From a virus, in IMG/VR virus record IMGVR_UViG_3300030044_000035, positions 1-45,579 of that record: 45,579 bases of DNA. One strand, 5' to 3'. Positions 9,574 to 17,237 of this stretch are shown in pieces (position 1 is the stretch's first letter; every line of letters starts with the position of its first letter). Below the pieces are notes generated by a model. It saw only the letters and a program-made list of their open reading frames with translations, had not been told where the DNA came from and made no database searches. The translations under genes and the position numbers were made by a program.

Positions 9574-9869
9574 TCCGTCATCCTTTTGGCTACGTGCTCG
9601 GCGATGAACGCCGACCACTTGGTTGTGAAAAATTCATCTAGTTCTTGGAGGTAATCCCCGATTTGCGGGTCGGTTTCCTTGAGTCGGTACATCGTTTCGA
9701 ACTCCTCTGCCCATAGGACAGCCTGTTCTGCAAGACCCCTGGAACCACCAATAGTGTCCAATATGTATTCCTGCGCCTCCAGGGTCTGTTTGCTCCACGC
9801 GTACCCCATCTCAAACGAGACATCGAACAGGGTTTCTTTGGCGCGGTAGGGGTGCTCAGAACGCTTCAT
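9570..9869 (-). CDS. Hypothetical acidic protein
   Basis: A 99-residue, largely helical and acidic protein rich in Glu, Trp and Tyr (QEYILDTIGGSRGLAEQ, LWAEEFETMY). It has ATGA overlaps with both neighbours. No family recognised. Position directly before ligase gives no firm clue. Confidence 0.75.
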   Translation of the reverse strand: MKRSEHPYRAKETLFDVSFEMGYAWSKQTLEAQEYILDTIGGSRGLAEQAVLWAEEFETMYRLKETDPQIGDYLQELDEFFTTKWSAFIAEHVAKRMTE

Positions 9870-10084
9870 AGCGGCCCCGCACCCGCCAGCTGGCGGATAC
9901 GTTCAACCGACCAGCCGGTGCGGTCGTAGACCTTCAGGATGAGGCCAGCGCCTATGTCACGATCCTTGGCGCGCATCATGCTCAACATTGACCTTGGAAT
10001 GCCGAGCCATGCCGCTAGGGTAGTGTCTGTTTTGAAAGAGTTGTATTCTAGTAACTCATTGAACAGGCGGTTAGGAGTTGTCAT
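9866..10084 (-). CDS. Putative HTH DNA-binding protein
   Basis: A 72-residue protein that starts at the ATG overlapping the stop of the gene at 10081-10305. DTTLAAWLGIPRSMLSMMRA is a plausible helix-turn-helix of the Cro/YdaS-like kind. GLILKVYDRTGWSVERIRQL fits helices 4-5, where such proteins define when a domain is complete. It is a possible Cro-like or operon regulator next to the integration region. Assignment rests on motif shape only. Confidence 0.65.
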   Translation of the reverse strand: MTTPNRLFNELLEYNSFKTDTTLAAWLGIPRSMLSMMRAKDRDIGAGLILKVYDRTGWSVERIRQLAGAGPL

Positions 10085-10305
10085 TTTGTCTTGCTCCTGA
10101 ACGCGAGTGCCCATGCCTTCCGGCAGAGGTCGTTGATATTTGAAAAAGTTTTAACGTGCAGACGGGCGGCTTCGTCGGACAAAAAGATGTTGGATTTATC
10201 ATTTTTCTGTATCTCGTACTCCAGCCTCCCGTCCCAGATTTCAAACACATCCCAGCCTTGGGAGCGGGCTGCGGTAGAATCCTGATTTGTCCATTCGTTG
10301 TTCAT
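10081..10305 (-). CDS. Hypothetical protein downstream of the attP-like region
   Basis: A 74-residue protein with WDVFEIWDGRLEYEIQKNDKSN, which reads as beta strands, followed by a helical C terminus. No good Shine-Dalgarno is seen before its ATG, which directly follows the attP-like region. Its promoter is unknown, and it may depend on read-through from integrase. It overlaps the next gene by ATGA. Confidence 0.7.
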   Translation of the reverse strand: MNNEWTNQDSTAARSQGWDVFEIWDGRLEYEIQKNDKSNIFLSDEAARLHVKTFSNINDLCRKAWALAFRSKTK

Positions 10306-10312
10306 GGTGATT

Positions 10313-10538
10313 TTCGTTAAAATAGATTCGTTAAGTCATTGATTTTACAGCCTCTTATTATCACGTTAGATTGCGTAAGATAGCGTTAGATTGTTAGACG
10401 CAAATGCACTAAGTATTTGATTTTGTTGCATAATGTTATTTTTAGAGCGGGTTTATACCATGAAAATGTCGGGAGGCCGGGAAGCCACGGCCTGAGCCAT
10501 TGTTGGTCGCTTCGTTAAAAATTCGTTAAATAGATTCC
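10313..10538. other. Candidate attP with integrase arm-type repeats
   Basis: This is most of the 246-bp non-coding gap after the integrase stop. TTCGTTAA occurs four times, as two pairs at the two ends: 10313-10320 and 10327-10334 on one side, 10511-10518 and 10522-10529 on the other. Each side also has an ATAGATTC extension. Between them lie tandem 10-bp units (CGTTAGATTG at 10364 and 10384, with a CGTAAGATAG variant between). Paired arm sites flanking a core next to int and xis are the expected lambda-type attP architecture. The core crossover site cannot be fixed from this window. Confidence 0.6.
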
Positions 10539-10551
10539 AAAAACGAAGGTG

Positions 10552-11655
10552 CTACTTGGCGCTAATAACTTGCCAGCCGGAACCGCGCAAATCGTCATAT
10601 TCCGCCGTCATGGTAGCATTCTTATGCCCCAACATTGCCTGGGCGAACTCAGGACCATACTGATCCCGATACAATCTTTCGGACAAACTGCGTATTTCAT
10701 GGAAAGAAGCAGGCGTTCGTCCAACTGTCGGCACAACCTTGGCTTTTTTATAAGCTGTACTGAACGCATGGGTGATTGCTGCTACCGAAAGCCCGTCACC
10801 GGGCTTCGCTGTCGCGTGGCGTTTCTGGTGGTGGACCATGAATTGGCTGACCGCACGGTTTCGGCACTGCTTGATCACATCGGCAATTGTCCTGTTCACA
10901 ACGGCAAGACCGATGCTGGCGTCCTGCTGCAGCCGCACTTTTCCCTGCATCTTACCAGGGACGAAGTAGATGAACCCATCACGGAAGTCGGCGAACATAG
11001 CTCCAGCGATCTCTTCCCGGCGCTGTGCAGTCAGCAGGGCCAAGTCCATCGCATCGACCAGCCACGGCTGCGCGACTTCCCTGACAGCATGATACTGCTC
11101 AAGCGATAGTCGGTCGCGCTTGACTTCGTATGCTGGCCGGTAAGTGGAATCGACGGGGTTTTTACCGTCCGCTACCTCGCCCTTGGAGATTGCCATCTTG
11201 AATACGTCGCTGAGACGGGACCGAATAAAACCAGCAGTGGCAGCACCACTTTCTTGCTCGACGGCATCGACGAATTTAGCGACATGCGCCGTGGTAACAG
11301 CCTTCAGTTCCATCCAGGAAAACTCGGCGTTAGCGATACGGTCAAGGTAGGTGAGCTGCATGCGCAATGTCTGTTCGGCGGGTTTCTTCTTCCCGATCCA
11401 CAGCTCCTTGTACAATGGCACCCATTCTTTGAGGGTATGCTGCTTGACGCCGGATACCCAGTCGACCAGCGGAGAGGGGGCCTGGGTGGCCACTACCGCG
11501 TTGGCGTTTCGCGCCTCGCGGAAGGCATTGGCTTTGTCGCGCCCGAGTCCTTTGGTCTTGCCGTTCAGCGTGTTTCGGTAAAAGAAATACCCGGCGCTAT
11601 TAATGTACAGGTTGGGGGGAAACCCCTTGTGCTTCGGGTCGCGCAGTCGGCTCAT
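10552..11655 (-). CDS. int: Tyrosine site-specific integrase, lambda type
   Basis: A 367-residue integrase that catalyses insertion and excision of the prophage. The N-terminal PPNLYINSAGYFFYRN and GLGRDK match the arm-binding domain of lambda/HK022 Int. A SAM-like core-binding domain spans about 75-175. The catalytic residues are visible: Arg212 (TAQRREE), His319 and Arg322 (HEIRSLSERLY), His344 (LGHK) and Tyr353 (AEYDD). The start at 11655 was chosen because AAGGTGACTGAAATG follows the excisionase stop; an in-frame ATG at 11691 would overlap that gene. It sits next to the candidate attP. The full catalytic set suggests an active enzyme. Confidence 0.95.
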   Translation of the reverse strand: MSRLRDPKHKGFPPNLYINSAGYFFYRNTLNGKTKGLGRDKANAFREARNANAVVATQAPSPLVDWVSGVKQHTLKEWVPLYKELWIGKKKPAEQTLRMQLTYLDRIANAEFSWMELKAVTTAHVAKFVDAVEQESGAATAGFIRSRLSDVFKMAISKGEVADGKNPVDSTYRPAYEVKRDRLSLEQYHAVREVAQPWLVDAMDLALLTAQRREEIAGAMFADFRDGFIYFVPGKMQGKVRLQQDASIGLAVVNRTIADVIKQCRNRAVSQFMVHHQKRHATAKPGDGLSVAAITHAFSTAYKKAKVVPTVGRTPASFHEIRSLSERLYRDQYGPEFAQAMLGHKNATMTAEYDDLRGSGWQVISAK

Positions 11656-11656
11656 T

Positions 11657-11842
11657 TCAGTCACCTTGATATTTGGCGTGCCGTTCGACAAAGTACAACT
11701 TGCCGTATTTGACCGGCTGCGGGGTGATTCTGCCTTCCCTGGCCCAACGGCGCAGCGTGGTAATACATGGGGCGTGCTCCCCGCATATTGTTTCCGCCCA
11801 TGCGGCGAGTGTCAGTAGGCGTGGGGTGGAGATACTGTTCAT
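11657..11842 (-). CDS. xis: Excisionase-like protein
   Basis: A 61-residue protein with LLTLAAWAETICGEHAP, TTLRRWAREGRITPQPVKYG and KLYFVERHAKY. This is the winged-helix pattern of small phage excisionases (lambda Xis/P22-type family), which bend attachment-site DNA and direct integrase to excision. It lies immediately before int, whose start follows its stop, and overlaps the upstream HTH gene by ATGA. The 10-bp tandem repeats in the attP-like region could be its binding sites (inference). Confidence 0.85.
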   Translation of the reverse strand: MNSISTPRLLTLAAWAETICGEHAPCITTLRRWAREGRITPQPVKYGKLYFVERHAKYQGD

Positions 11843-12132
11843 GTGAACTCCTTATTGGGTGTAGGCTTGGACTTGTGCGCGAGACCTGCTTTCAGGAAGA
11901 TATCTCGAAGCCCGCTGCTCGGTGATAACGCGACTAAACGTGAGCTTCCTACGCTTTCCGGGTTTAATGGGGCGCACCGGCATGATTGTTTATACTCCTC
12001 AATATCTGACATCTCGAACCGAACAGCACGTCCCACGCGATAGCACGGTAGCTGGCCGGCTGGGGCGGCGATGCCATACACTGTGCTCGGGCTGATCCCA
12101 AGCACTTCGGCGGCTTGTTTCACGGTCAGCAT
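11839..12132 (-). CDS. Excisionase/MerR-type HTH protein
   Basis: A 97-residue protein whose first 45 residues (LTVKQAAEVLGISPSTVYG, then LPCYRVGRAVRFEMSDIEEY) are a clear HTH_17/MerR-like DNA-binding domain. The remaining half is not recognised. It lies two genes before int and may be a regulator of integration or a second recombination directionality factor. The overlap with xis suggests shared control. Confidence 0.85.
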   Translation of the reverse strand: MLTVKQAAEVLGISPSTVYGIAAPAGQLPCYRVGRAVRFEMSDIEEYKQSCRCAPLNPESVGSSRLVALSPSSGLRDIFLKAGLAHKSKPTPNKEFT

Positions 12133-12135
12133 GGC

Positions 12136-12531
12136 TCATTTCATCCGTATGGTCAGGGTCAATTGCGGTAGGTCGATCACGATCAGGTTGCCGTTTTCAC
12201 TGATCTCGATACCGGGCTTGCTCAGGATCGACCGAGCGTTCGGCACAAGGCTTAAATGCGACTCTTCGCCACTCAGGCGCGGAGCTTTGCCTGGCTTCTG
12301 GCTTACCACTGAATACGCCCAGCGTGCGTTGTCGCCTTCGACTTTTGGAGCAGCCGAGCGCGTGACTCGACCTTTGCGCCAGAGACCGCCAAGGTAATCG
12401 GATACTCGGTGCGCAGACTCGGCGAATAACTTAACTTCTGCGCGGTCGTACAGCATGTTACATGTCATTGGCTGATCGGCTTCTTTCAGTATTTTTTCGA
12501 GGAGGGCAAAAAGCCCAGCTTCTGTTCTCAT
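12136..12531 (-). CDS. Hypothetical winged-helix-like protein
   Basis: A 131-residue protein. The N-terminal 60 residues (LLEKILKEADQPMTCNMLYD, RVSDYLGGLWRKGRVTRSA) look like a winged-helix domain that senses or binds DNA. The C terminus (NGNLIVIDLPQLTLTIRM) is beta-rich. GGGAAAGACC precedes the ATG. This is the nearest large DNA-binding candidate to int, but nothing identifies it as the lysogeny repressor. Confidence 0.65.
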   Translation of the reverse strand: MRTEAGLFALLEKILKEADQPMTCNMLYDRAEVKLFAESAHRVSDYLGGLWRKGRVTRSAAPKVEGDNARWAYSVVSQKPGKAPRLSGEESHLSLVPNARSILSKPGIEISENGNLIVIDLPQLTLTIRMK

Positions 12532-12544
12532 GGTCTTTCCCTGG

Positions 12545-12691
12545 TTAATAGCGGTGTTGGCGGAGGCATTCAGATTCGAGTTGGCCTTGTCTTGCCCGCG
12601 AAATCAGACAGTATATTAGAAGAGCGGTCACGATTAGCCGATGCGTGGCGGTTAATACCCGCACGGCGGTGAATAAATGTACGAAGTTCAT
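12545..12691 (-). CDS. Small membrane protein, 48 residues
   Basis: A short gene whose ATG lies one base after the stop of the nuclease-like gene, preceded by GGAAGTTAAC. Residues about 9-30 (VRVLTATHRLIVTALLIYCL) form one likely transmembrane helix, and the C-terminal tail is charged. Function unknown; superinfection or envelope roles are common for such phage peptides but not shown here. Confidence 0.55.
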   Translation of the reverse strand: MNFVHLFTAVRVLTATHRLIVTALLIYCLISRARQGQLESECLRQHRY

Positions 12692-12692
12692 G

Positions 12693-13088
12693 TTAACTTC
12701 CGGTAAGCTCGACGATGGCCCTCGCCAGTTCTGCTCGGGTTTGGAGTAATGCTTTGAATTCGGCGCAGGAGATCGGCAGTTCCCACCGTCTGTTTCTGAA
12801 CAGGACGCCGCCTTCCCTGCAGCCGACGATGACGGCGAGGTTGCGGCCTTCGAGGTGTCTGTTCTCACCCCATTGCAGTTGCAGAGGGGAAAGTGTGATG
12901 TCGATCATGGTGTTGTCGCGCTTGGGGAGGACAAGGAATTTATATTCCACCCAGAGGTCGTGCTTGCCTGAAATCCAAAAATCAAAAATCCCCCCGACAA
13001 ATGGATTGTACATTTTTACCTTGTACAGCCAAGTCGGGAGGTATTTATGGACACCTGTATAAAAGGTGGTTTCGGGCTTACTTGCCAC
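12693..13088 (-). CDS. VRR-NUC/PD-(D/E)XK-like nuclease
   Basis: A 131-residue protein starting at GTG (13088), 11 bp inside the upstream gene, behind AAGGTAGCGC. GGIFDFWISG (Asp36), LWVEYKF (Glu48, Lys50) and a later SPLQLQWGENRHLEG form the D...ExK...Q core of VRR-NUC-like phage nucleases. This family includes structure-specific and resolvase-like enzymes. A role in recombination or replication-fork processing is inferred from neighbours. Confidence 0.75.
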   Translation of the reverse strand: MASKPETTFYTGVHKYLPTWLYKVKMYNPFVGGIFDFWISGKHDLWVEYKFLVLPKRDNTMIDITLSPLQLQWGENRHLEGRNLAVIVGCREGGVLFRNRRWELPISCAEFKALLQTRAELARAIVELTGS

Positions 13089-13377
13089 GCGCTACCTTCA
13101 ACGGTTCTTTCGGTGCCTGATCGGCAAGCATGCGAGTCTCGACCAGCTTCGCGTACCCGATCACATCGTGCCAGTTATCGATCCAGTCCGGATCACCGTT
13201 CAACATCCTGGCGATCTTGTCAGCAATGACGGTCAGCGCCTGCTTCTGGTCTGAGGCCAACCGGCCCCAGCCAGGAACTACTCGCATCACATCTTGAATG
13301 TTCTGCGCGATGGCGGCATGTTCAACGAACATGCCGTACCGCTTGCCACGTTCAGCGAGGGTGTCGTCAATGTTCAC
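13078..13377 (-). CDS. DUF6378-like phage protein
   Basis: A 99-residue protein starting at GTG (GTGTGA overlap with the previous stop). TLAERGKRYGMFVEHAAIAQ and ADKIARMLNGDP, WHDVIGYAKLVE match a widespread family of small helical phage proteins (DUF6378). Its all-alpha fold with conserved His/Asp recalls MazG-type pyrophosphatases, though the activity is not established. It is found in replication-gene neighbourhoods, as here. Confidence 0.8.
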   Translation of the reverse strand: MNIDDTLAERGKRYGMFVEHAAIAQNIQDVMRVVPGWGRLASDQKQALTVIADKIARMLNGDPDWIDNWHDVIGYAKLVETRMLADQAPKEPLKVARGK

Positions 13378-13568
13378 ACGACCACCTTGTTGTCATTCAG
13401 CCACTTCAACAAGCCGACCTTGTCGGTCGGGATATCATACTCGTGGGTTTCGATTCTGCCGCAACCCGCTTTCTTCAGTACCACGCGGTCTTTGCTGGAG
13501 TCGGCCTGCGCGCCGGACCAGTGGGATACAACCTCGCCGTTTTCTCCTGTCGTCTGATAAAGCCTCAT
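13374..13568 (-). CDS. Small hypothetical protein
   Basis: A 64-residue, beta-rich N terminus (MRLYQTTGENGEVVSHWSG) with a helical C-terminal tail. ATGA overlap with the exonuclease gene upstream and AAGGAAAGCAGC before the ATG support it. Not recognised. Confidence 0.7.
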   Translation of the reverse strand: MRLYQTTGENGEVVSHWSGAQADSSKDRVVLKKAGCGRIETHEYDIPTDKVGLLKWLNDNKVVV

Positions 13569-14131
13569 GCTGCTTTCCTTCCGTAAATGATTTTAAAATA
13601 CTGCTGGAGTTGTTTCGCCTGCGTGAGCGCGTCCGACAGTGCGTTGTGTTTGCCTGGGTTGAGAACCTTCGGTGCGTTTTTACACATCGGTAAGTTCTTG
13701 ATGGTGCGGAAGCAGCGGTTGTCCCAGAAGTCCCACGGTATTTCCTTGCCGTGCGTCACAAGTGCGTGGCCGATCATCGGGATGTCGAAGTCCGACCCGT
13801 TGCTCCACATCTGATACTTGCCGGGGCCAATCCAGTCCACGAAATTATCGAGGGCAGAAGCCAGCGTGTTTTTTGGCTCTTGAAACACCGCGCGTGCGTC
13901 AAGAGGTTGTTCCATCCACCAGTTTAACGTCGCTTCGCTGATATGGCGGCCTGCTTCGGTATTACTGTCAACCGACACTGACGAGTAGAACCCGTTATTG
14001 TCGTGAGCGTCGGAGTTTGGGTCGAACTTGACCGCTCCGATGCTAATGATTACAGCGTCAGCACGAGTGCCTAAAGTTTCAAGGTCAATCATGATGGCCG
14101 GATAGTTCATCTTAATCATGCCTACATCCAT
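13565..14131 (-). CDS. DEDD-type 3'-5' exonuclease, Rv2179c-like
   Basis: A 188-residue DnaQ-fold exonuclease. IMIDLETLGTRADAVIISIG carries Asp16 and Glu18 (Exo I), WSNGSDFDIPMI holds the Exo II Asp, and HNALSDALTQA gives the Exo III His and Asp (DEDDh). The pattern and length fit the Rv2179c-like/T4 DexA-like group of phage 3'-5' exonucleases acting on RNA or single-stranded DNA. The start is uncertain: ATGs at residues 5 and 8 are alternatives and the Shine-Dalgarno is weak at each. Confidence 0.85.
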   Translation of the reverse strand: MDVGMIKMNYPAIMIDLETLGTRADAVIISIGAVKFDPNSDAHDNNGFYSSVSVDSNTEAGRHISEATLNWWMEQPLDARAVFQEPKNTLASALDNFVDWIGPGKYQMWSNGSDFDIPMIGHALVTHGKEIPWDFWDNRCFRTIKNLPMCKNAPKVLNPGKHNALSDALTQAKQLQQYFKIIYGRKAA

Positions 14132-14187
14132 TTAGTTGTCCATTCCCCCGACGCCAGAGGTCGGGGTGGTACTACGGTGCTGCGGTA

Positions 14188-14568
14188 TTACGCTGCTGCT
14201 TGGCGTTGCGCGTCGTTCGCTGCTGGTTTTGGAGGCATTGCCTTCTCAGCGACAGCCACAGCCTTGTCAGCGGCTGCTGCGGCCTTGAGCAAGTCCTTCG
14301 ACGCTACGTTGTGCGCCTTGACGAAACCAGCCACGTTCTTGTTGTACGCAGCGGTAGCGGCCTCAGCCTCCTTCGTGTGCGCCTTGAGAAACGCTGTATA
14401 CTCCTTGTGAGCAGCGGCAACGGTGGCGTCACGCGCCTTCAGCGCAGCCCCGACTGCATCCCGCGCAGCCTTTTGCGCCGCTTTGGCTTCTTTCAGCTTG
14501 GTGGCGGCAGCAGTGTTGACGGCCTTGATTTCGGTTTGGGACAAGATTTTTGATTGAGTACGTGCCAT
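14188..14568 (-). CDS. Ala/Lys-rich helical protein
   Basis: A 126-residue protein, almost all Ala, Lys, Glu and Thr with heptad-like spacing. It is a long coiled coil resembling histone H1-like or tail-anchor low-complexity proteins. AGGAAGAAAATC precedes the ATG. It could bind nucleic acid or act as a structural rod. Composition makes homology calls unreliable. Confidence 0.75.
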   Translation of the reverse strand: MARTQSKILSQTEIKAVNTAAATKLKEAKAAQKAARDAVGAALKARDATVAAAHKEYTAFLKAHTKEAEAATAAYNKNVAGFVKAHNVASKDLLKAAAAADKAVAVAEKAMPPKPAANDAQRQAAA

Positions 14569-14623
14569 GATTTTCTTCCTGTTGTGAACTACTTTGCGCG
14601 GGATGCGCGTTTACTTTGCCGGC

Positions 14624-14851
14624 CTAAAGGGACGCGGCATACTTGGACTGCAGTTTTAAAGCGAACTCAGCTGCATTGAGCTTGACAGCCCGTGCGATGA
14701 GTCGGACTACTATCGACTTGCGCCGAGTAGATTGGGATTCGAGATCGAGACAGGCATCGATCTCTACTGCAGTCAGCTCAGGCAATATCGCATTGAGACT
14801 GGAAACAGATAGGAGTGCTTGGTTGATGAACCACTCGCGGGGTTTTGTCAT
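14624..14851 (-). CDS. Hypothetical protein behind a poly(A) leader
   Basis: A 75-residue helical protein (WFINQALLSVSSLNAILPEL, ARAVKLNAAEFALKLQSKY). No Shine-Dalgarno is visible. Its ATG follows CAATATCTAAA, which follows an 18-base A run on the coding strand. Not recognised. Confidence 0.65.
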   Translation of the reverse strand: MTKPREWFINQALLSVSSLNAILPELTAVEIDACLDLESQSTRRKSIVVRLIARAVKLNAAEFALKLQSKYAASL

Positions 14852-14862
14852 TTTAGATATTG

Positions 14863-14880
14863 TTTTTTTTTTTTTTTTTT
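14863..14880. repeat. T18 homopolymer
   Basis: Eighteen consecutive T on the plus strand, read as A18 in the minus-strand leader 11 bases before the ATG at 14851. The rest of the gap 14881-14956 has no recognised signal. Such a run is rare in a balanced-GC phage and could be real slippage or a sequencing/assembly effect. Confidence 0.9.
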
Positions 14881-14956
14881 ATGGCTCGCACTCTATCAGG
14901 GGCTGACTAGAGTGCGGTATCCCATAAACATGGTAGAAACTGTGAACGATTGTTAA

Positions 14957-15721
14957 TTACTTGCGCCGGCCTGGGGACACTGCTTTCTTCGGCGGGGCAG
15001 GTGCATCGTACTGGGACACATCCGGCTCGGTCAACAACCGCGCCATCGCTTCTTCCTTGCGCCCGAAACAGACGACGAGGTTTTCGTTCGGTTCAGGATT
15101 GCCGAAGCGCAGCGACGCGTAGGTCACGCTGTCGTCGAATGACACTTCAGTGACAACACTGACTGGCGGTAGCTGGAACGAGCGTGCCACGCTGGTGACA
15201 TAGGCGTCGAACGACTTCAATGCAGTCGGTGAGACATTCAGTATCCAGAGTGGGGTGTCTTCAACAGCACCAGGAGGTAGCACGGCCAGCACGCGGCTGT
15301 TCTTGCATGCCTTGCCAGCACCAGCAGAGCCGAACTGATTCATCGCGCACGCCGAGCAGGACGAGCACTGAGCGACCGGGCTGTTCTTGCTGGGTACCAG
15401 TTGAGTCGGGTTTTGACCGATAGCGAAGCAGGCTGGCGGCACGATGGCGTTCGGGTCGTATGCGCCTTCATAGAACTTGTTGACGCTGACGAAATCGACA
15501 ATCACCAGCTTGATCGGGCCTGTGGACTTGGTGCCGTCGGGGAACTCGAATTTCTTGTCCTGCGTGACCTTGATGCTGTCACCACCGGGGGTACCGACGC
15601 GGGAAGCGAGGCCTTCGATTTCTTTCGCCAGCAGTGCGCGGATATCGACGATGTTGCCGGCTTTTTTGACCGCGACTGCGGTTCCTGTTTTTGCTGGTGC
15701 TGCGGGCTTTTTGGTTGCCAT
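14957..15721 (-). CDS. Cys-rich SSB-like replication protein (candidate)
   Basis: A 254-residue protein. A Lys/Ala-rich N terminus leads into a beta-rich body with ACFAIGQNP, AQCSSCSACAMNQFGSAG and KACKNSR. The four cysteines (CxxCxxC plus a later C) may bind metal. The C terminus is rich in Asp/Pro/Lys. Proteins with this CxxCxxC...GxGKACKN pattern are found beside DNA polymerase in many siphoviruses and podoviruses, and a single-strand-binding role is suspected. It forms a pair with the next upstream gene. Function is inference. Confidence 0.7.
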   Translation of the reverse strand: MATKKPAAPAKTGTAVAVKKAGNIVDIRALLAKEIEGLASRVGTPGGDSIKVTQDKKFEFPDGTKSTGPIKLVIVDFVSVNKFYEGAYDPNAIVPPACFAIGQNPTQLVPSKNSPVAQCSSCSACAMNQFGSAGAGKACKNSRVLAVLPPGAVEDTPLWILNVSPTALKSFDAYVTSVARSFQLPPVSVVTEVSFDDSVTYASLRFGNPEPNENLVVCFGRKEEAMARLLTEPDVSQYDAPAPPKKAVSPGRRK

Positions 15722-15731
15722 GATTTACTTT

Positions 15732-16145
15732 CTATTTGGAGAGGGAACGCAGGTTGATCTTGCGGGCGGTGAACGGGACGAGGCCGGGAACCTGCCCTTT
15801 CTGCTCGAAAATTTCACGAGCCGCCGTGACGCTCACACGGCGTTGAAACAGGTGGAAAAACTTGGTTTTCGCCACGTACTTGGCGAAAGCGTCGAAATCC
15901 GCGATGTTGAAAGTGACGGACTCCGTGATGCTGGCGGAAGCGCACTTGCCTTCAGCCTTCTTCGAATCCTCGGCATCCAGTCTATCTAACAGATTAGATT
16001 CCGAGGCGGCAATAAGCCCCTCGATTTCCTTGATCTCGGCTTCCTTCATGCGCTTCTTTTCGCGCAGTTCCCATAGGGTGTCGATGGTTTTACCGAGTGT
16101 CATTGGCTTGGCTTTGCTGATCGGTGTGATGGTTGCGGCATTCAT
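15732..16145 (-). CDS. Hypothetical protein, probable replication partner
   Basis: A 137-residue protein. A coiled-coil N-terminal half (LWELREKKRMKEAEIKEIEG) precedes a C-terminal half ending in QKGQVPGLVPFTARKINLRS. That half resembles a small phage family usually encoded next to the Cys-rich protein found here. GGGAGTAATATTC precedes the ATG at 16145. A possible -10 box lies upstream at 16179. Confidence 0.7.
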   Translation of the reverse strand: MNAATITPISKAKPMTLGKTIDTLWELREKKRMKEAEIKEIEGLIAASESNLLDRLDAEDSKKAEGKCASASITESVTFNIADFDAFAKYVAKTKFFHLFQRRVSVTAAREIFEQKGQVPGLVPFTARKINLRSLSK

Positions 16146-16178
16146 GAATATTACTCCCAATAATTAGATACGTGCAAG

Positions 16179-16184
16179 ATTATA
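16179..16184 (-). promoter_or_regulatory. Possible -10 box (TATAAT)
   Basis: A perfect TATAAT on the minus strand within the AT-rich 83-bp gap before the gene at 15732-16145. The matching -35 region (CTATTT at 17-bp spacing) is poor, so a host sigma70 promoter is only possible. Confidence 0.35.
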
Positions 16185-16228
16185 TTACGATCTATAAAAA
16201 TAAATAGAACGCGGCGTGCGAAAAAACA

Positions 16229-16546
16229 TCACGTATGTATGCTCCATCCGTGCTTTGACGAGTCGATTCCAATCCCCACAGTCAACGCTGGACCGGAGCC
16301 GTCAAGCGGTTGGCCTGGGCCGGAATAGATCAGTCCGCCATTGAACCAGCGCGAACCGTCTGGGCGCATCATCACGAACCCGAAGCTGTTCGGAGCGAAG
16401 TCTTTGTGCAAGTGGCAGACATTGTTGCCTTCCCCGTAACGAGCTAGGTAGTCAAGCCGTTCTGCCAACTTCAGTAGACATCCCTGGTTGACAGCGAAAT
16501 CCATTACTGCGGCGAAGTGTTCGGCGCATTCGATTTTGAGGGTCAT
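16229..16546 (-). CDS. DUF4120-like protein
   Basis: A 105-residue protein. IECAEHFAAVMDFAVNQG, DFAPNSFGFVMMRPDGSRW, GGLIYSG and the terminal HGWSIHT match the DUF4120 pattern found in phages and bacteria, of unknown function. It overlaps the upstream stop by ATGA. An 83-bp gap follows, so it may end a sub-operon. Confidence 0.75.
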   Translation of the reverse strand: MTLKIECAEHFAAVMDFAVNQGCLLKLAERLDYLARYGEGNNVCHLHKDFAPNSFGFVMMRPDGSRWFNGGLIYSGPGQPLDGSGPALTVGIGIDSSKHGWSIHT

Positions 16547-17226
16547 GCAAACTCCTTGAATTGAATTGTTTCTGACGCGCCGATACGACCGGCGAACCAG
16601 TGAGGTGATGCTCTGTCATACACGGCGTGCGGAGCGTCGGAATACACGTCATAGTTGATCCGGTCGAGCGGGGTATCCAGGTTGTACTGGAGCCATTGAA
16701 ATGAGAGCGAGTGTCTGCCGGTTACGCCCAGCTTATTGCGTAGTACCAACTGGTCGCAGATCGTCTTGGCCTTCTTGCGGGCTGCGCGGATCGCTGCGGA
16801 GTTCGTGATGATCGCGATATTCTGCCCGCGTACAGACGCGGTATCGACCTTACCATCAGGGCCGAAGCGCAGATAGCCGTTCACCCCGCTGAATACCACA
16901 CCATCGACAGCATGGAGCTTTTCTGGGTCGGGCTTGCGCTTATTGAATAGCGGCAAAGCTCTTGTGCCGACCCACTTGCCGGTCAGCCTGCCGATCTTGT
17001 CAAGAGTGCAGTACTGGGTGTGGCTGGTACTGATTTCAATCGACCCATCCGAGTAGTATCGAACGATGTCGGTGCTGTAATATTGCACTGCCAGATGGTT
17101 ATGGCGCTCGAAGATGCGCAGATTACCTGCTATCGGTTTGCCGTTGCTGCGATTGCGCGCCGTCTTTAGTGCTGCCTCGCAAGAGGCGTAGGTCATTCTG
17201 CCCGGTCGGGCGCAGCGGTATCCCAT
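16543..17226 (-). CDS. Hypothetical protein next to DNA polymerase
   Basis: A 227-residue protein. The start at 17226 was chosen for its AAGGAG and its position 12 bases after the polymerase stop. It is beta-rich (NLRIFERHNHLAVQYYSTDI, YSDGSIEISTSHTQYCTLDK, VVFSGVNGYLRFGPDG) with a basic helical C-terminal half. No family recognised. The conserved-looking GxYxRFxxDGSI-like strands recall unannotated phage proteins found near polymerase. Confidence 0.75.
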   Translation of the reverse strand: MGYRCARPGRMTYASCEAALKTARNRSNGKPIAGNLRIFERHNHLAVQYYSTDIVRYYSDGSIEISTSHTQYCTLDKIGRLTGKWVGTRALPLFNKRKPDPEKLHAVDGVVFSGVNGYLRFGPDGKVDTASVRGQNIAIITNSAAIRAARKKAKTICDQLVLRNKLGVTGRHSLSFQWLQYNLDTPLDRINYDVYSDAPHAVYDRASPHWFAGRIGASETIQFKEFA

Positions 17227-17237
17227 TGTCTTTCTCC

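Noticed and set aside
10306-10551. Transfer RNA gene overlapping the attachment site
   Set aside because: Phage attP sites often carry a tRNA end, but no cloverleaf or T-loop pattern is seen here, nor any tRNA elsewhere in the window.
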